A DNA stretch of 64,000 nt. It comes from Tuberibacillus sp. Marseille-P3662 (GTDB lineage Bacteria > Bacillota > Bacilli > Bacillales > Sporolactobacillaceae). The stretch lies in contig NZ_FXBS01000003.1 of the NCBI RefSeq assembly GCF_900178005.1, positions 1-64,000 on the forward strand. The letters are read 5' to 3'. This document shows, one piece after another, positions 17,693 through 24,867 of the stretch; position 1 is the stretch's first letter; each line of letters starts with the position of its first letter. Under the pieces are notes generated by a model. It was not told the DNA's origin. It did not search any database and saw only the letters and a list, made by a program, of their open reading frames with translations. The translations under genes and the position numbers were made by a program.

Positions 17693-18697
17693 TTACTGCT
17701 TTTTGGCTAAGTCTTGACGATCAGCAGCCTCGGGTGGTTGTTCCATCCAAGCGTGATGGATCATGATTTTCGCCCCATCATCAGCGTATTTGGCAATTTC
17801 AGCGATTAAACGGGCATAATCAACACCTAAATCCCGACGTGGACTGGTGGATATCGATATGCCGTATTGGCCAATCCCTGAAGCAACCAATGCTGAAATA
17901 TGGTACATCATAAGCTTATCGGAAAAAGGAGCCACGGTTGAATCAGTGACCTCGGGAGTTAAAGGGGTCACGCCAGAAAGGTAATTTTTATGAAGTAATG
18001 AATTAAATATTTCGACATGCTTGCCCGAAATGTCTCTTCCCTTTTCAAAATATTGACGCACGTCCTTATTTTTGGCGACTTGACTAAAGCCAGTAATGAG
18101 GGCTTGGCCAAGCGCGTTTCGATTGGCGTTGTAAACAAGATCACCAATTTCAACACCAAGCAACGGTCGAGGGTCACCAAATAAACCTCCGGATAAAAAG
18201 CTTGTGTCTTTAACAAAATCCACCTGATCGGGGATTGGAAGTTGAGGCGCGCGAACATAAATCCCCTTTTGTTTGGCCAACTTTTTAGCCCAATTATGTA
18301 ATTTGTTTGTTTGGGCCAGGCAATCGGAATAGTAATCAATGATGTCATCACGGGAAGACAATGATAAAGCTAAGCTGTATGAGCTAAGCCCGAATTTCCC
18401 CATATTGAGGATATATTTTAAATAAAATATGTCTGAAAACAGGCGCGGAGCGTCTACATTGACGTCATGGTCAGTAAATCCTACCGGGACAGGGTAAGTC
18501 TCCGATTGAAACATTTCGGTGACACGTTGAACATGTTGTTGAGAAATATCGAGAGCGTATTCTAAAACGGAACGAATGTCTGGGTCTTCAATGTTGGCTA
18601 AAAAATACTTAATCCCACAGATCGCCATTGAATCATTTTGAAAAGATGTCCAAAGATTAGAGATTTCCGATGCTGTTAAGTTCGGTTGATGTTCCAT
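17693..18697 (-). CDS. DUF3231 family protein
   Basis: 334 aa from ATG 18697, which has GGAGGTAG upstream; a longer open frame extends to 18895 but lacks support and would translate an intergenic terminator region. The protein consists of two similar helical halves (compare DVNVDAPRLFSDIFYLKYIL with DSTVAPFSDKLMMYHIS), the DUF3231 pattern. Such proteins are found in Bacillales spore-formers; function unknown. A paralogue with a broken start codon lies at 38724-39734. Confidence 0.82.
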   Translation of the reverse strand: MEHQPNLTASEISNLWTSFQNDSMAICGIKYFLANIEDPDIRSVLEYALDISQQHVQRVTEMFQSETYPVPVGFTDHDVNVDAPRLFSDIFYLKYILNMGKFGLSSYSLALSLSSRDDIIDYYSDCLAQTNKLHNWAKKLAKQKGIYVRAPQLPIPDQVDFVKDTSFLSGGLFGDPRPLLGVEIGDLVYNANRNALGQALITGFSQVAKNKDVRQYFEKGRDISGKHVEIFNSLLHKNYLSGVTPLTPEVTDSTVAPFSDKLMMYHISALVASGIGQYGISISTSPRRDLGVDYARLIAEIAKYADDGAKIMIHHAWMEQPPEAADRQDLAKKQ

Positions 18698-18778
18698 TAT
18701 ATGACTACCTCCATAACACGTTTTCTTAGGTATTTTTTTACTCGCTGTATGGAAATATTCATATCCCTTAGACAGGAA

Positions 18779-18815
18779 CAAAAAAATGAACCCTAAAAAT
18801 GGTATTTTAGGGTTC
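18779..18815 (-). terminator. terminator for the HEAR protein gene
   Basis: GAACCCTAAAA / TTTTAGGGTTC stem followed on the minus strand by a T run. The rest of 18698-19016 shows nothing else I can name. Confidence 0.85.
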
Positions 18816-19016
18816 AATGAGTATTTGGGGGAAGTAGTCACAGAACAACTTCCAACCTTTGGACATTTACAGTATCTCACCTTTTCAAAAATCAATACAT
18901 GTCAATGACATTGGCCTAAGACAACTCCATGAAAGTTTTTGTCAATCGACAAGAGAGCGTAACATTAAAACGCAAAAACGCACGCTAAGCTTTCCAGTTG
19001 GTTGGATGGCAAGGAG

Positions 19017-19547
19017 TTATTGTTGTTTCCACCACAATTTAGAACGCACTTGATGCTTCATTTTTTGCCTTTCTTTCACTAATTCATAGGCACAATCTCT
19101 TGAACAATATTTCTGACGCCCATTATGCGGCAAAAACACAGTACCACAAACATCGCATTTTCTAGACCTTGTTTTTGATGTTATGGACCGGTTAGGTAGG
19201 TTTATACCGATTTCTTTTAATGCTTGCATATAAGTTAAATCATGTTTGGCCATCGTCTGTAATGTCGGATTTGTGTTCAACTTTTTATATTCAATTTGGC
19301 TGGGGATATAACTAAAACTTGCCATTGTTCGTCTAAACTCATTAATAATTTCTTCTTTTGTTCTATTCTTATTCAAGTCAATACCAGATTGCCGGAGAGC
19401 ATTGTTAAACGAACCAAACCGTTTAACAACTGTCGTTATATTGGGTTTCAATCCTGATTGTTTATATGAATCAAAAGTAACCTTACCGTTATGATGTTCA
19501 GCGCATCGACGTAGTGATCTGATGATATCTTCATTAGTATATCTCAT
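19017..19547 (-). CDS. homing endonuclease-associated repeat protein with zinc finger
   Basis: 176 aa. Two repeats of about 55 residues (roughly 3-55 and 60-115) with the pattern I..LR....G..T...Y...GL.P....V..RFGS.N.AL...GI match the HNH/homing-endonuclease-associated repeat. A C-terminal zinc-binding segment follows: CDVCGTVFLPHNGRQKYCSRDC (about 133-154). No HNH catalytic motif is visible, so it may be a DNA-binding accessory or a degraded nuclease. Common in mobile elements of Firmicutes. Confidence 0.75.
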   Translation of the reverse strand: MRYTNEDIIRSLRRCAEHHNGKVTFDSYKQSGLKPNITTVVKRFGSFNNALRQSGIDLNKNRTKEEIINEFRRTMASFSYIPSQIEYKKLNTNPTLQTMAKHDLTYMQALKEIGINLPNRSITSKTRSRKCDVCGTVFLPHNGRQKYCSRDCAYELVKERQKMKHQVRSKLWWKQQ

Positions 19548-19561
19548 AATGGCTCACCGCT

Positions 19562-19777
19562 TTATTTATGATGTTTTCTTTTGTGTTCCTCTACATCTGC
19601 TTTTCCGTGGTTAAATTCATACATTTTTGTCGCAATGACTAGAGTGAACCAGGACACAAAAAGCAATACAGCAACCAATGCACCCCCGGCATTAACTAAG
19701 GCATGACAAGTCACCGCAGCAAATACCGTCCATAAAAACAATGTCACGTTAACTAAGATACTTTGAAACATTATCAT
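19562..19777 (-). CDS. small membrane protein
   Basis: 71 aa, two membrane helices (about 4-24 and 29-50), and a His- and Lys-rich cytoplasmic tail ending EEHKRKHHK. I do not recognise it. It lies 14 bp upstream of the HEAR protein gene on the same strand, so they may be co-transcribed. Confidence 0.6.
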   Translation of the reverse strand: MIMFQSILVNVTLFLWTVFAAVTCHALVNAGGALVAVLLFVSWFTLVIATKMYEFNHGKADVEEHKRKHHK

Positions 19778-19970
19778 AATAGACTCTCCTTTTTAATCGG
19801 ACCATTGTTCGGTATATGATTCTGGCCACAACTCCAGGCATTCTTTTTCGTTCGGTTTTTAAATCCCAATTCTTATAATACGATCATTATCTGCTTTGTA
19901 AGTGGCTTCAACATTAGTTGTACCATAAAATAAAACAAAAGTTTAGGCAAGGTAGAAAACAAGTTTTTGG

Positions 19971-20032
19971 GCGACGGCACGACAGACTGATCGAAAAGCA
20001 CAAAACGCTTTTCGTCATTCTGTACGTGTCGC
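19971..20032. repeat. long imperfect hairpin
   Basis: GCGA..CACG.CAGA at 19971-19986 pairs with TCTG..CGTG.TCGC at 20019-20032, and CGAAAAGC / GCTTTTCG pairs inside. It sits in a 747-bp gene-free stretch (19778-20524) that is almost entirely made of hairpins, including CGGACTG / CAGTCCG (about 20057-20101). Confidence 0.6.
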
Positions 20033-20205
20033 TTCTCCCTAAAATGGCTGATAACCACGGACTGTAACAAAGGGGTTTTTCATGAAGTCAAACAGTCCGT
20101 AGGTTCCTGTCAATTTCTTAACGGGCGAACGAGTCGGTGAAGGTTCATTCAAAGAGGGCAACCATTGAAGTCAATAAGCCCGACTTCAAGATTGCGTTGT
20201 AAAAG

Positions 20206-20230
20206 GTAAGCAGACTTGATGTCTGCTTAC
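20206..20230 (+). terminator. perfect 10-bp stem-loop, repeat of the ardC terminator
   Basis: GTAAGCAGAC / GTCTGCTTAC around the loop TTGAT, followed by TTTTAATTTC. It has the same stem and loop as 14442-14468. No ORF ends just upstream, so it may end a non-coding transcript. Confidence 0.6.
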
Positions 20231-20282
20231 TTTTAATTTCTTTCCTTTTGCATTCCGAATCGTATCAGTCGCAAGTTCACTA

Positions 20283-20420
20283 AGTAAAAAAGCGTGTCGG
20301 GTCCCCTATGCCCAACATGTTTTTTACTAAGTTCACGAGCCAGCAGCGCAAGGGGCAAAAAACTTTTTTGTTAAAAGCACTTCGTAACACAAAAAACTTT
20401 TTGTGCGGAAACCCTTGCGC
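20283..20420. repeat. two further large hairpins
   Basis: The first (20283-20328) pairs AGTAAAAAA with TTTTTTACT, then GCGTGT with ACATGT (two G.T pairs), then GGG with CCC; its apex GGGTCCCCTATGCCC resembles the reverse complement of the island's GGGCATCGAACCC apex. The second (20346-20420) closes with GCGCAAGGG / CCCTTGCGC and carries the inner hairpins CAAAAAACTTTTTTG and CACAAAAAACTTTTTGTG, forming a three-way junction. The T-rich, palindromic make-up would also fit a replication or transfer origin; this is not shown. Confidence 0.55.
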
Positions 20421-20524
20421 CCCTGTCTATGCTCCCGATTCGTTCTCCATGTCAAAAGGGCAGAAATAATTCCCTTTGGGGAACTCATTCCGTTTCGGAA
20501 TGCAATAGGAAAGGAGCAAAAGAT

Positions 20525-20725
20525 ATGAAGGAAAAAGCGCAGAGAAAATTAATGAAAGAGTTTCAACAAAGCTTTTCCAAGAAGGAACAACAAAAAGCAA
20601 GTTTTTATGTTGATCGGGAAGATGAAAAACATTACATATGGTCGTTTGTATTGAACAACCGACTATATGAATGGATTTTCGTTTACCAGTCGGGAATTGT
20701 TGTCCGTTCCGTTTGTTCCATATAA
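20525..20725 (+). CDS. hypothetical protein
   Basis: 66 aa from ATG 20525 with AAAGGAG upstream; upstream in-frame starts lie inside hairpin DNA and are unlikely. Lys- and Gln-rich N terminus, then a beta-rich part (HYIWSFVLNNRLYEWIFVYQSG). I do not recognise it. It is followed 25 bp later by another small gene. Confidence 0.55.
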   Translation: MKEKAQRKLMKEFQQSFSKKEQQKASFYVDREDEKHYIWSFVLNNRLYEWIFVYQSGIVVRSVCSI

Positions 20726-20750
20726 AACTTTTTTAAAAGGAAGTGTTAAG

Positions 20751-21110
20751 ATGTCCGTTATGATCATCAACCATGAAAGCCTTGAATGTCTCGGAAAGTT
20801 TTTCACGCTGTCCATGAGCGAGGAAAGAGCAGCTCAAAAGATCGAGTCTTACCACAAATTAAACGTAGAAAATTTCAACTGGCAATATGATGACAACGCA
20901 CCATACAATACGGCGTTTGACTTCTTCACTTGTCCGCTTATATCGCCTGAACAGGCGTTTCAAACGTTGAAATGTATTCAATACAACTGCCTTGAGCATG
21001 GGGAGGACATTGACAGTAACGCTTTTCACGATTTGAAGCAATGGGTGAAGAAAATTGAAACCAATTATAAACTGAGTGATCAAGCCATTGAAAAGGCAGC
21101 ATGGGGTTGA
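20751..21110 (+). CDS. hypothetical protein
   Basis: 119 aa from ATG 20751 (AAAAGGAAG upstream; the longer frame overlaps the preceding gene). Acidic, mixed alpha/beta by appearance (MSVMIINHESLECLGKFFTL; DLKQWVKKIETNYKLSDQAI). No recognised domain. Last gene of a two-gene unit ended by a strong terminator. Confidence 0.6.
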   Translation: MSVMIINHESLECLGKFFTLSMSEERAAQKIESYHKLNVENFNWQYDDNAPYNTAFDFFTCPLISPEQAFQTLKCIQYNCLEHGEDIDSNAFHDLKQWVKKIETNYKLSDQAIEKAAWG

Positions 21111-21141
21111 TCAAAGGGGGAAAATCCCTCTTTTGATTAGA
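21107..21141 (+). terminator. terminator
   Basis: ATCAAAGGGGG / CCCTCTTTTGAT stem overlapping the stop region of the preceding gene. The T run is inside the 3' arm; it works as a stem-loop stop by analogy. Confidence 0.7.
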
Positions 21142-21159
21142 AATATTAGCAAAAATGTG

Positions 21160-21188
21160 TTGATGTCCGTATACGGACATGATATAAT
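21160..21188 (+). promoter_or_regulatory. promoter with 18-bp perfect palindrome in the spacer
   Basis: -35 TTGATG (21160-21165), 17-bp spacer, -10 TATAAT (21183-21188). The palindrome ATGTCCGTATACGGACAT (21163-21180) fills the spacer, a classic repressor operator position. It drives the chain of small genes from 21222 onward. The regulator is unknown; the HTH protein at 21534 is a candidate. Confidence 0.85.
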
Positions 21189-21221
21189 AAAATTAACCTC
21201 CTAAGAAGGGAGGTGATAATA

Positions 21222-21365
21222 GTGGAACAGATGTTACTTCTTGTCGCTCTAACCAATTTAGCGACAGCCGGTATCAACCTAGCTGTTGCTATTTTGAAGT
21301 ATCGCGATAGAAAGAAACCTTCTCCGGGGTCATCGGAAAAGGCTTCAGATCAGCAGAGGGATTGA
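21222..21365 (+). CDS. small membrane peptide, holin-like toxin type
   Basis: 47 aa from GTG 21222, with a strong GGGAGGTGATAATA ahead. One hydrophobic helix (about residues 3-25) ends in LKYRDRKKP, then a polar tail. The size and the helix-then-RDRK shape recall type I toxins or the 'holin-like toxin' peptides of Firmicutes, but no antisense antitoxin is demonstrated. First gene after the palindrome-controlled promoter. Confidence 0.55.
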   Translation: MEQMLLLVALTNLATAGINLAVAILKYRDRKKPSPGSSEKASDQQRD

Positions 21366-21444
21366 GGGCGCAAGCCCTCCCCTCGTTCCACTATTCTATG
21401 CTTATTATATCCTTACCATTCAGAAATATCAAGGAGGACAAACC

Positions 21445-21534
21445 ATGCTGACAGTTGCTCTTGTTGTTTCTGTTGTTGCACTTGGTATAAGTGTTATCGC
21501 ATTAATTCTAACGATTCGTGATAGGCAGGATTAA
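21445..21534 (+). CDS. single-helix membrane peptide
   Basis: 29 aa, MLTVALVVSVVALGISVIAL followed by ILTIRDRQD. AAGGAGG lies 8 bp before the ATG. Its tail IRDRQ mirrors KYRDRK of the peptide at 21222, suggesting they are diverged relatives. Its stop TAA overlaps the ATG of the next gene (TAATG), so translation is coupled. Too short to assign a function. Confidence 0.5.
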   Translation: MLTVALVVSVVALGISVIALILTIRDRQD

Positions 21535-21728
21535 TGATAATGAACAATCCCTTAGATCAAATCATGAGTACAAGAGAAGCAGCACAAAAATGGGGGATAA
21601 CACAGGATTCTGTCAAAAGACTTGCTAGACAAGGACAAATCATTGCACGAAAGTTAGACCCTGATGATAAAAAATCCCCTTACGTTATTCTTAAAAATCA
21701 AGAGTATCCTGAAAAGGAGGTTGACTGA
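21534..21728 (+). CDS. small HTH DNA-binding protein (excisionase/MerR-like)
   Basis: 64 aa. MSTREAAQKWGITQDSVKRLARQGQIIARKL (about residues 10-40) is the classic short helix-turn-helix of excisionase or plasmid regulator type. The start overlaps the preceding stop and its own stop overlaps the next ATG (TGATG), so it is part of a translationally coupled chain. Likely a local regulator; possible partner of the palindrome at 21163 (inference). Confidence 0.72.
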   Translation: MIMNNPLDQIMSTREAAQKWGITQDSVKRLARQGQIIARKLDPDDKKSPYVILKNQEYPEKEVD

Positions 21729-22246
21729 TGAAAACATGTTGTTATTGCGGAAGTGACGTTCACCCTTACAGCAAACATTATTACTGTCACTTTTGCGAAA
21801 TGATCATTGACAGCTCGGATGTTCAGGAAAACGGAAATCGTAAAGATTTTTTGCCGAAAACCCAACCTTCAAATATTGATGTAGAAAAATCCACTCCCGA
21901 ATTGATGACATACACCACGATTGAACTCCTTTTCATGTTAAAAATCGCCCGTAAAGAACGATCAGAAACCTATCACAATCGACATATCTTCATTCAGGCC
22001 ATGAAGTCGGAAGCTAGCCGATTTCAAGATGGCGAACGTTATACCTACGATCTATACGAATACTGGACAAGAAAATGTTTCGTTCTTGAAAATTTAGTAC
22101 GTGAACGAATCGGCTACATTCCTTTTAAATTGACCGAATCCTATATTCAAAATCTTGCTGCAAGAATGGAGCAATCAACAAAGAAAAGGATGACTATAAA
22201 AAAGGGGAAAAATACGCCAAACAAGAGAATAAGGGATAGCGTTTGA
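21728..22246 (+). CDS. zinc-ribbon protein of unknown function
   Basis: 172 aa. The N terminus has two cysteine pairs, CCYCGSDVHPYSKHYYCHFC, which look like a zinc ribbon. The middle is acidic and linker-like, the C-terminal half is helical (TTIELLFMLKIARKERSETYHNRHIF), and the end is basic (TKKRMTIKKGKNTPNKRIR). I do not recognise the family; similar architecture occurs in plasmid/ICE genes of Bacillus. Coupled by overlapping stop/start codons to both neighbours. Confidence 0.65.
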   Translation: MKTCCYCGSDVHPYSKHYYCHFCEMIIDSSDVQENGNRKDFLPKTQPSNIDVEKSTPELMTYTTIELLFMLKIARKERSETYHNRHIFIQAMKSEASRFQDGERYTYDLYEYWTRKCFVLENLVRERIGYIPFKLTESYIQNLAARMEQSTKKRMTIKKGKNTPNKRIRDSV

Positions 22247-22374
22247 TGGCTTGGATGATTGTTATCATTTTGCTAATTATTCTTCTATCAAAACGGAAGT
22301 CAATAAAACTTATCGGTTGTGCCATCCCGTTATTTATCTTGCTTTCACTTTTATGGTTTGGCATTCAACTGTAA
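22246..22374 (+). CDS. small two-helix membrane protein
   Basis: 42 aa, MAWMIVIILLIILLSKRKSIKLIGCAIPL and a second hydrophobic stretch to the C terminus. The start overlaps the previous stop (TGATG). No function assigned. Confidence 0.5.
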   Translation: MAWMIVIILLIILLSKRKSIKLIGCAIPLFILLSLLWFGIQL

Positions 22375-22412
22375 ATAAAAACGAGGAAAGCATGGAATAA
22401 AAGGGATATGTA

Positions 22413-22472
22413 ATGTTCAAAGAAAACAATTATGATGAGTATTTCGATTACTTGCAATCCATTGACAATTAA
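22413..22472 (+). CDS. possible micro-protein
   Basis: 19 aa, MFKENNYDEYFDYLQSIDN, acidic and aromatic. AAGGGATATGTA precedes the ATG. It is kept only because of its place in a dense gene chain; it could be chance. Confidence 0.25.
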   Translation: MFKENNYDEYFDYLQSIDN

Positions 22473-22486
22473 AAGGAGGTTTACCG

Positions 22487-22759
22487 ATGAGACCGAAAGC
22501 AAAATATAAGTTTTATGAACTGGAAGATGGGGCTTTGCTCGAAACGTTTAAAACGGATGATGACCAGGATTATTTTAATTTTGTCTTAAAGTATCCGCTG
22601 TCTATGGCTGCAAAAGGATTTGACTTTGAAAAAGGGGCGTTCTTAGGAAAAGAGGAATTCCGCGGGGATCTTATACAAGATATTCACGCTATCCGGGTTA
22701 AAGAAGATTATTTGATTATTGAAGGATTAAAGGATAAGGAAGGTTTTAACAATGACTAA
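22487..22759 (+). CDS. hypothetical protein
   Basis: 90 aa with AAAAGGAGG upstream. Acidic, beta-rich in appearance (KYKFYELEDGALLETFKTDDDQDYFNFVLKYPL). No known domain recognised. It overlaps the next gene by 8 bp. Confidence 0.6.
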   Translation: MRPKAKYKFYELEDGALLETFKTDDDQDYFNFVLKYPLSMAAKGFDFEKGAFLGKEEFRGDLIQDIHAIRVKEDYLIIEGLKDKEGFNND

Positions 22760-22943
22760 AAATGAACAGGTCATGCAATGGGTCCGGGATAACTTTGACA
22801 TGGAGCATATCACTATAGAGAAAACCGACATCTTACCTTATGGCCATATGATTAAGGATCAAGAAGGCGGCCATATGATTGCGTTTTATGACTTGCTTTA
22901 TGATCGGGTAGATTATCGGTTTCCAGATGAAGGGAGGGGTTAA
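22752..22943 (+). CDS. hypothetical protein
   Basis: 63 aa, acidic, overlapping its upstream neighbour by 8 bp and preceded by AAGGAAGG. Contains MIKDQEGGHMIAFYDLLYDRVDYRF. Not recognised. Confidence 0.55.
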   Translation: MTKNEQVMQWVRDNFDMEHITIEKTDILPYGHMIKDQEGGHMIAFYDLLYDRVDYRFPDEGRG

Positions 22944-22944
22944 T

Positions 22945-23046
22945 GTGATCTGTAAAACAGGTGAATGGCTTCGATTAACGAAGGAACAAAGGTTTCTTAT
23001 GATTGTTGGTTTATCGACTGTACAAAAAGAAAAGCGCCTTGTCTGA
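22945..23046 (+). CDS. hypothetical small protein
   Basis: 33 aa from GTG 22945, with AGGGAGGGG 6 bp upstream, one base after the preceding stop. It ends inside the terminator stem at 23031-23076. Short and unrecognised; the strong ribosome binding site is the main support. Confidence 0.4.
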   Translation: MICKTGEWLRLTKEQRFLMIVGLSTVQKEKRLV

Positions 23047-23076
23047 TCCTCCCAGATTAAAGACAAGAACGCTTTT
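23031..23076 (+). terminator. terminator of the 21.2-23.0 kb gene chain
   Basis: AAAAGCG.CTTGTCT pairs with AGACAAG..CGCTTTT around a short loop. It closes the transcription unit that starts at the palindromic promoter. Confidence 0.82.
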
Positions 23077-23203
23077 CCCGGTGCCTGATTTATTATACAC
23101 TTTACGTTAAACACATAGCAAATGCAAGGGTATCGGTGTCTTATTTTGTATTTGTAGGTGCCCTAAATACGCCTATGATCATATACCATAGGAGGGAATT
23201 TGT

Positions 23204-23641
23204 ATGAATGAATTTAAGATAAGTGGTACTTTCCATAATAAAGGTTACTTTATTAATTTGCCTATTGATACTGTAAGAGCTGAAAGTCAAGAAAAAGCTT
23301 TTGAAATAGCAAAAAACATGGATAGGGGTAAAGTCTTCTTTGATTCAGATTCAACCCATATCATCCATCAAATAAATGGACAAGCTACTGTGATTAACGC
23401 CGACAACATCAACTATTGTGAGGTTTCAGTACCAAGCAATCAAATTAAGCATGTTATGTTAATGGGTTCACCCGTCTATGAACAAGATTATCATCCCATT
23501 TCTTTAACTGAGGTGACCAAAGCTTTATTAAAACAATCAGTTGAATGGGGTAGAAAATCAATTCCGTTTGAAAGTATATCGTATGGAATCGACGAAGTCG
23601 CTCCAGAGAAGCAAAGCATAAGGGGGGAGATTCATGTATAA
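23204..23641 (+). CDS. hypothetical protein
   Basis: 145 aa with ATAGGAGGG upstream. It starts MNEFKISGTFHNKGYFINLPIDTVRAESQEKAFEIAK; the N-terminal half looks like a small alpha/beta domain, the rest is unrecognised. It overlaps the next small zinc-ribbon gene by 8 bp. Confidence 0.55.
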   Translation: MNEFKISGTFHNKGYFINLPIDTVRAESQEKAFEIAKNMDRGKVFFDSDSTHIIHQINGQATVINADNINYCEVSVPSNQIKHVMLMGSPVYEQDYHPISLTEVTKALLKQSVEWGRKSIPFESISYGIDEVAPEKQSIRGEIHV

Positions 23642-23747
23642 AGTTTGTTCTTATTGCGGTACATATGCCGACGACGAGGGTTTTAAACGCGAAGAATTTT
23701 ATTGTCATGATTGTTTAGATAAAAAACGTTCGGTAATATCGAGTTGA
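23634..23747 (+). CDS. small zinc-ribbon protein
   Basis: 37 aa, MYKVCSYCGTYADDEGF...FYCHDCLDKKR. Two CxxC pairs suggest zinc binding, similar in style to the N terminus of the protein at 21728. GGGGGGAGA is upstream and the start overlaps the previous gene's end. Confidence 0.55.
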   Translation: MYKVCSYCGTYADDEGFKREEFYCHDCLDKKRSVISS

Positions 23748-23850
23748 CTACAACTCTAGAAACACCTTAAAGTTCGGGATTAACCTACATCCGAAAGAGT
23801 GGCCATAATTTTTTATTCGGTTTTATAAAATTTATCGTGAGGTGTGTACA

Positions 23851-24198
23851 TTGATTTTTTTGTACTCCTTTGACATCCAAGGGGACGGGATGGATTTTGT
23901 TCTTAACGAAAAAATTGGAGAGGACATGATGAAATATTGTCCGGAATATGAGGAAATGTTAAGACCTCTCGTCGCTTCTTTATGTGATGTACTCAAGCGA
24001 TATAAGTTTGATAGTAAAAGCGATACAATCATGACAGGAAGGATTTTGGATAATAACGAATTTGAAGTCATGCTTAGTGAAGGGTTGGGTGATATTATTG
24101 ACCCATACACAAAAAACCAAGTTATCTTTGAGAGCGCAAAAACCATTGCCGATCTTTTAATGAAGGTAATGCACCGTGGCACCATGGAAAACAGGTAA
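23851..24198 (+). CDS. hypothetical protein
   Basis: 115 aa from TTG 23851 (GAGGTG 6 bp upstream; an alternative GTG at 23842 overlaps that site). Acidic, mostly helical (EKIGEDMMKYCPEYEEMLRPLVASLCDVLKRYKF). Not recognised. Last small gene with the island character. Confidence 0.5.
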   Translation: MIFLYSFDIQGDGMDFVLNEKIGEDMMKYCPEYEEMLRPLVASLCDVLKRYKFDSKSDTIMTGRILDNNEFEVMLSEGLGDIIDPYTKNQVIFESAKTIADLLMKVMHRGTMENR

Positions 24199-24283
24199 AG
24201 TTTCCGCAATCGGGCCATTTAACGGAATAAGCATTTAAAATTTGAAGATCCGTGTGTTTATAAATTTTGGGGGCTTAATGATT

Positions 24284-24781
24284 ATGATGAGAAAGTGGAA
24301 CTGGGTACTTTTTGTTCTGACAATCATTTTGTGTGTAGCAATTTTTTATATTAATTTTTCGTATTATGCCGGCGTTATTGGAATGGGTTTTTTTGGGGGA
24401 CTTCTTGGTTTATCACTATTTTTTGGTGTGTACGGATTATTTAAAAAGAAAAAAAGTCGCCGAATTCTCTTTGTAAATGGTGGAATCATCGCATTGATAA
24501 TTATTATGTTTATTATTGCAATACCCCGTTATACCTATGATGACGCAAGGCAAATTGCATCGTCGCATTATGTGAACCAAAGAAATACGGATTCAGTTGT
24601 TATGCCTATATTGGATAAAACGGTTCCATCGAAAAGTCATTTTTCTTGGTTGTTGAATAATCGATTATATTATGTGGGTATCAAGGATGATCAGGAAAAT
24701 CAAATAATACATTATGTTGTTGATCCCGTCCAGGGAAAGCTCACAAAATTAGATGAACCGTATTGGAAAAGTACTTCATAA
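24284..24781 (+). CDS. membrane protein of unknown function
   Basis: 165 aa from ATG 24284. There are three hydrophobic helices in the first 90 residues (WVLFVLTIILCVAIFYINF, MGFFGGLLGLSLFFGVYGLF, GGIIALIIIMFIIAI), then a soluble outward-facing domain of about 75 residues. GGGGG lies upstream and several ATGs compete for the start. Not recognised. Confidence 0.6.
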   Translation: MMRKWNWVLFVLTIILCVAIFYINFSYYAGVIGMGFFGGLLGLSLFFGVYGLFKKKKSRRILFVNGGIIALIIIMFIIAIPRYTYDDARQIASSHYVNQRNTDSVVMPILDKTVPSKSHFSWLLNNRLYYVGIKDDQENQIIHYVVDPVQGKLTKLDEPYWKSTS

Positions 24782-24867
24782 TTGGGTAAACCAATTTTAG
24801 TTTATTCCAGAAAAGCGCCAATATTGCATATAAGGGCCAGATAATTAAATAAATGGGGGGAGAAAAA

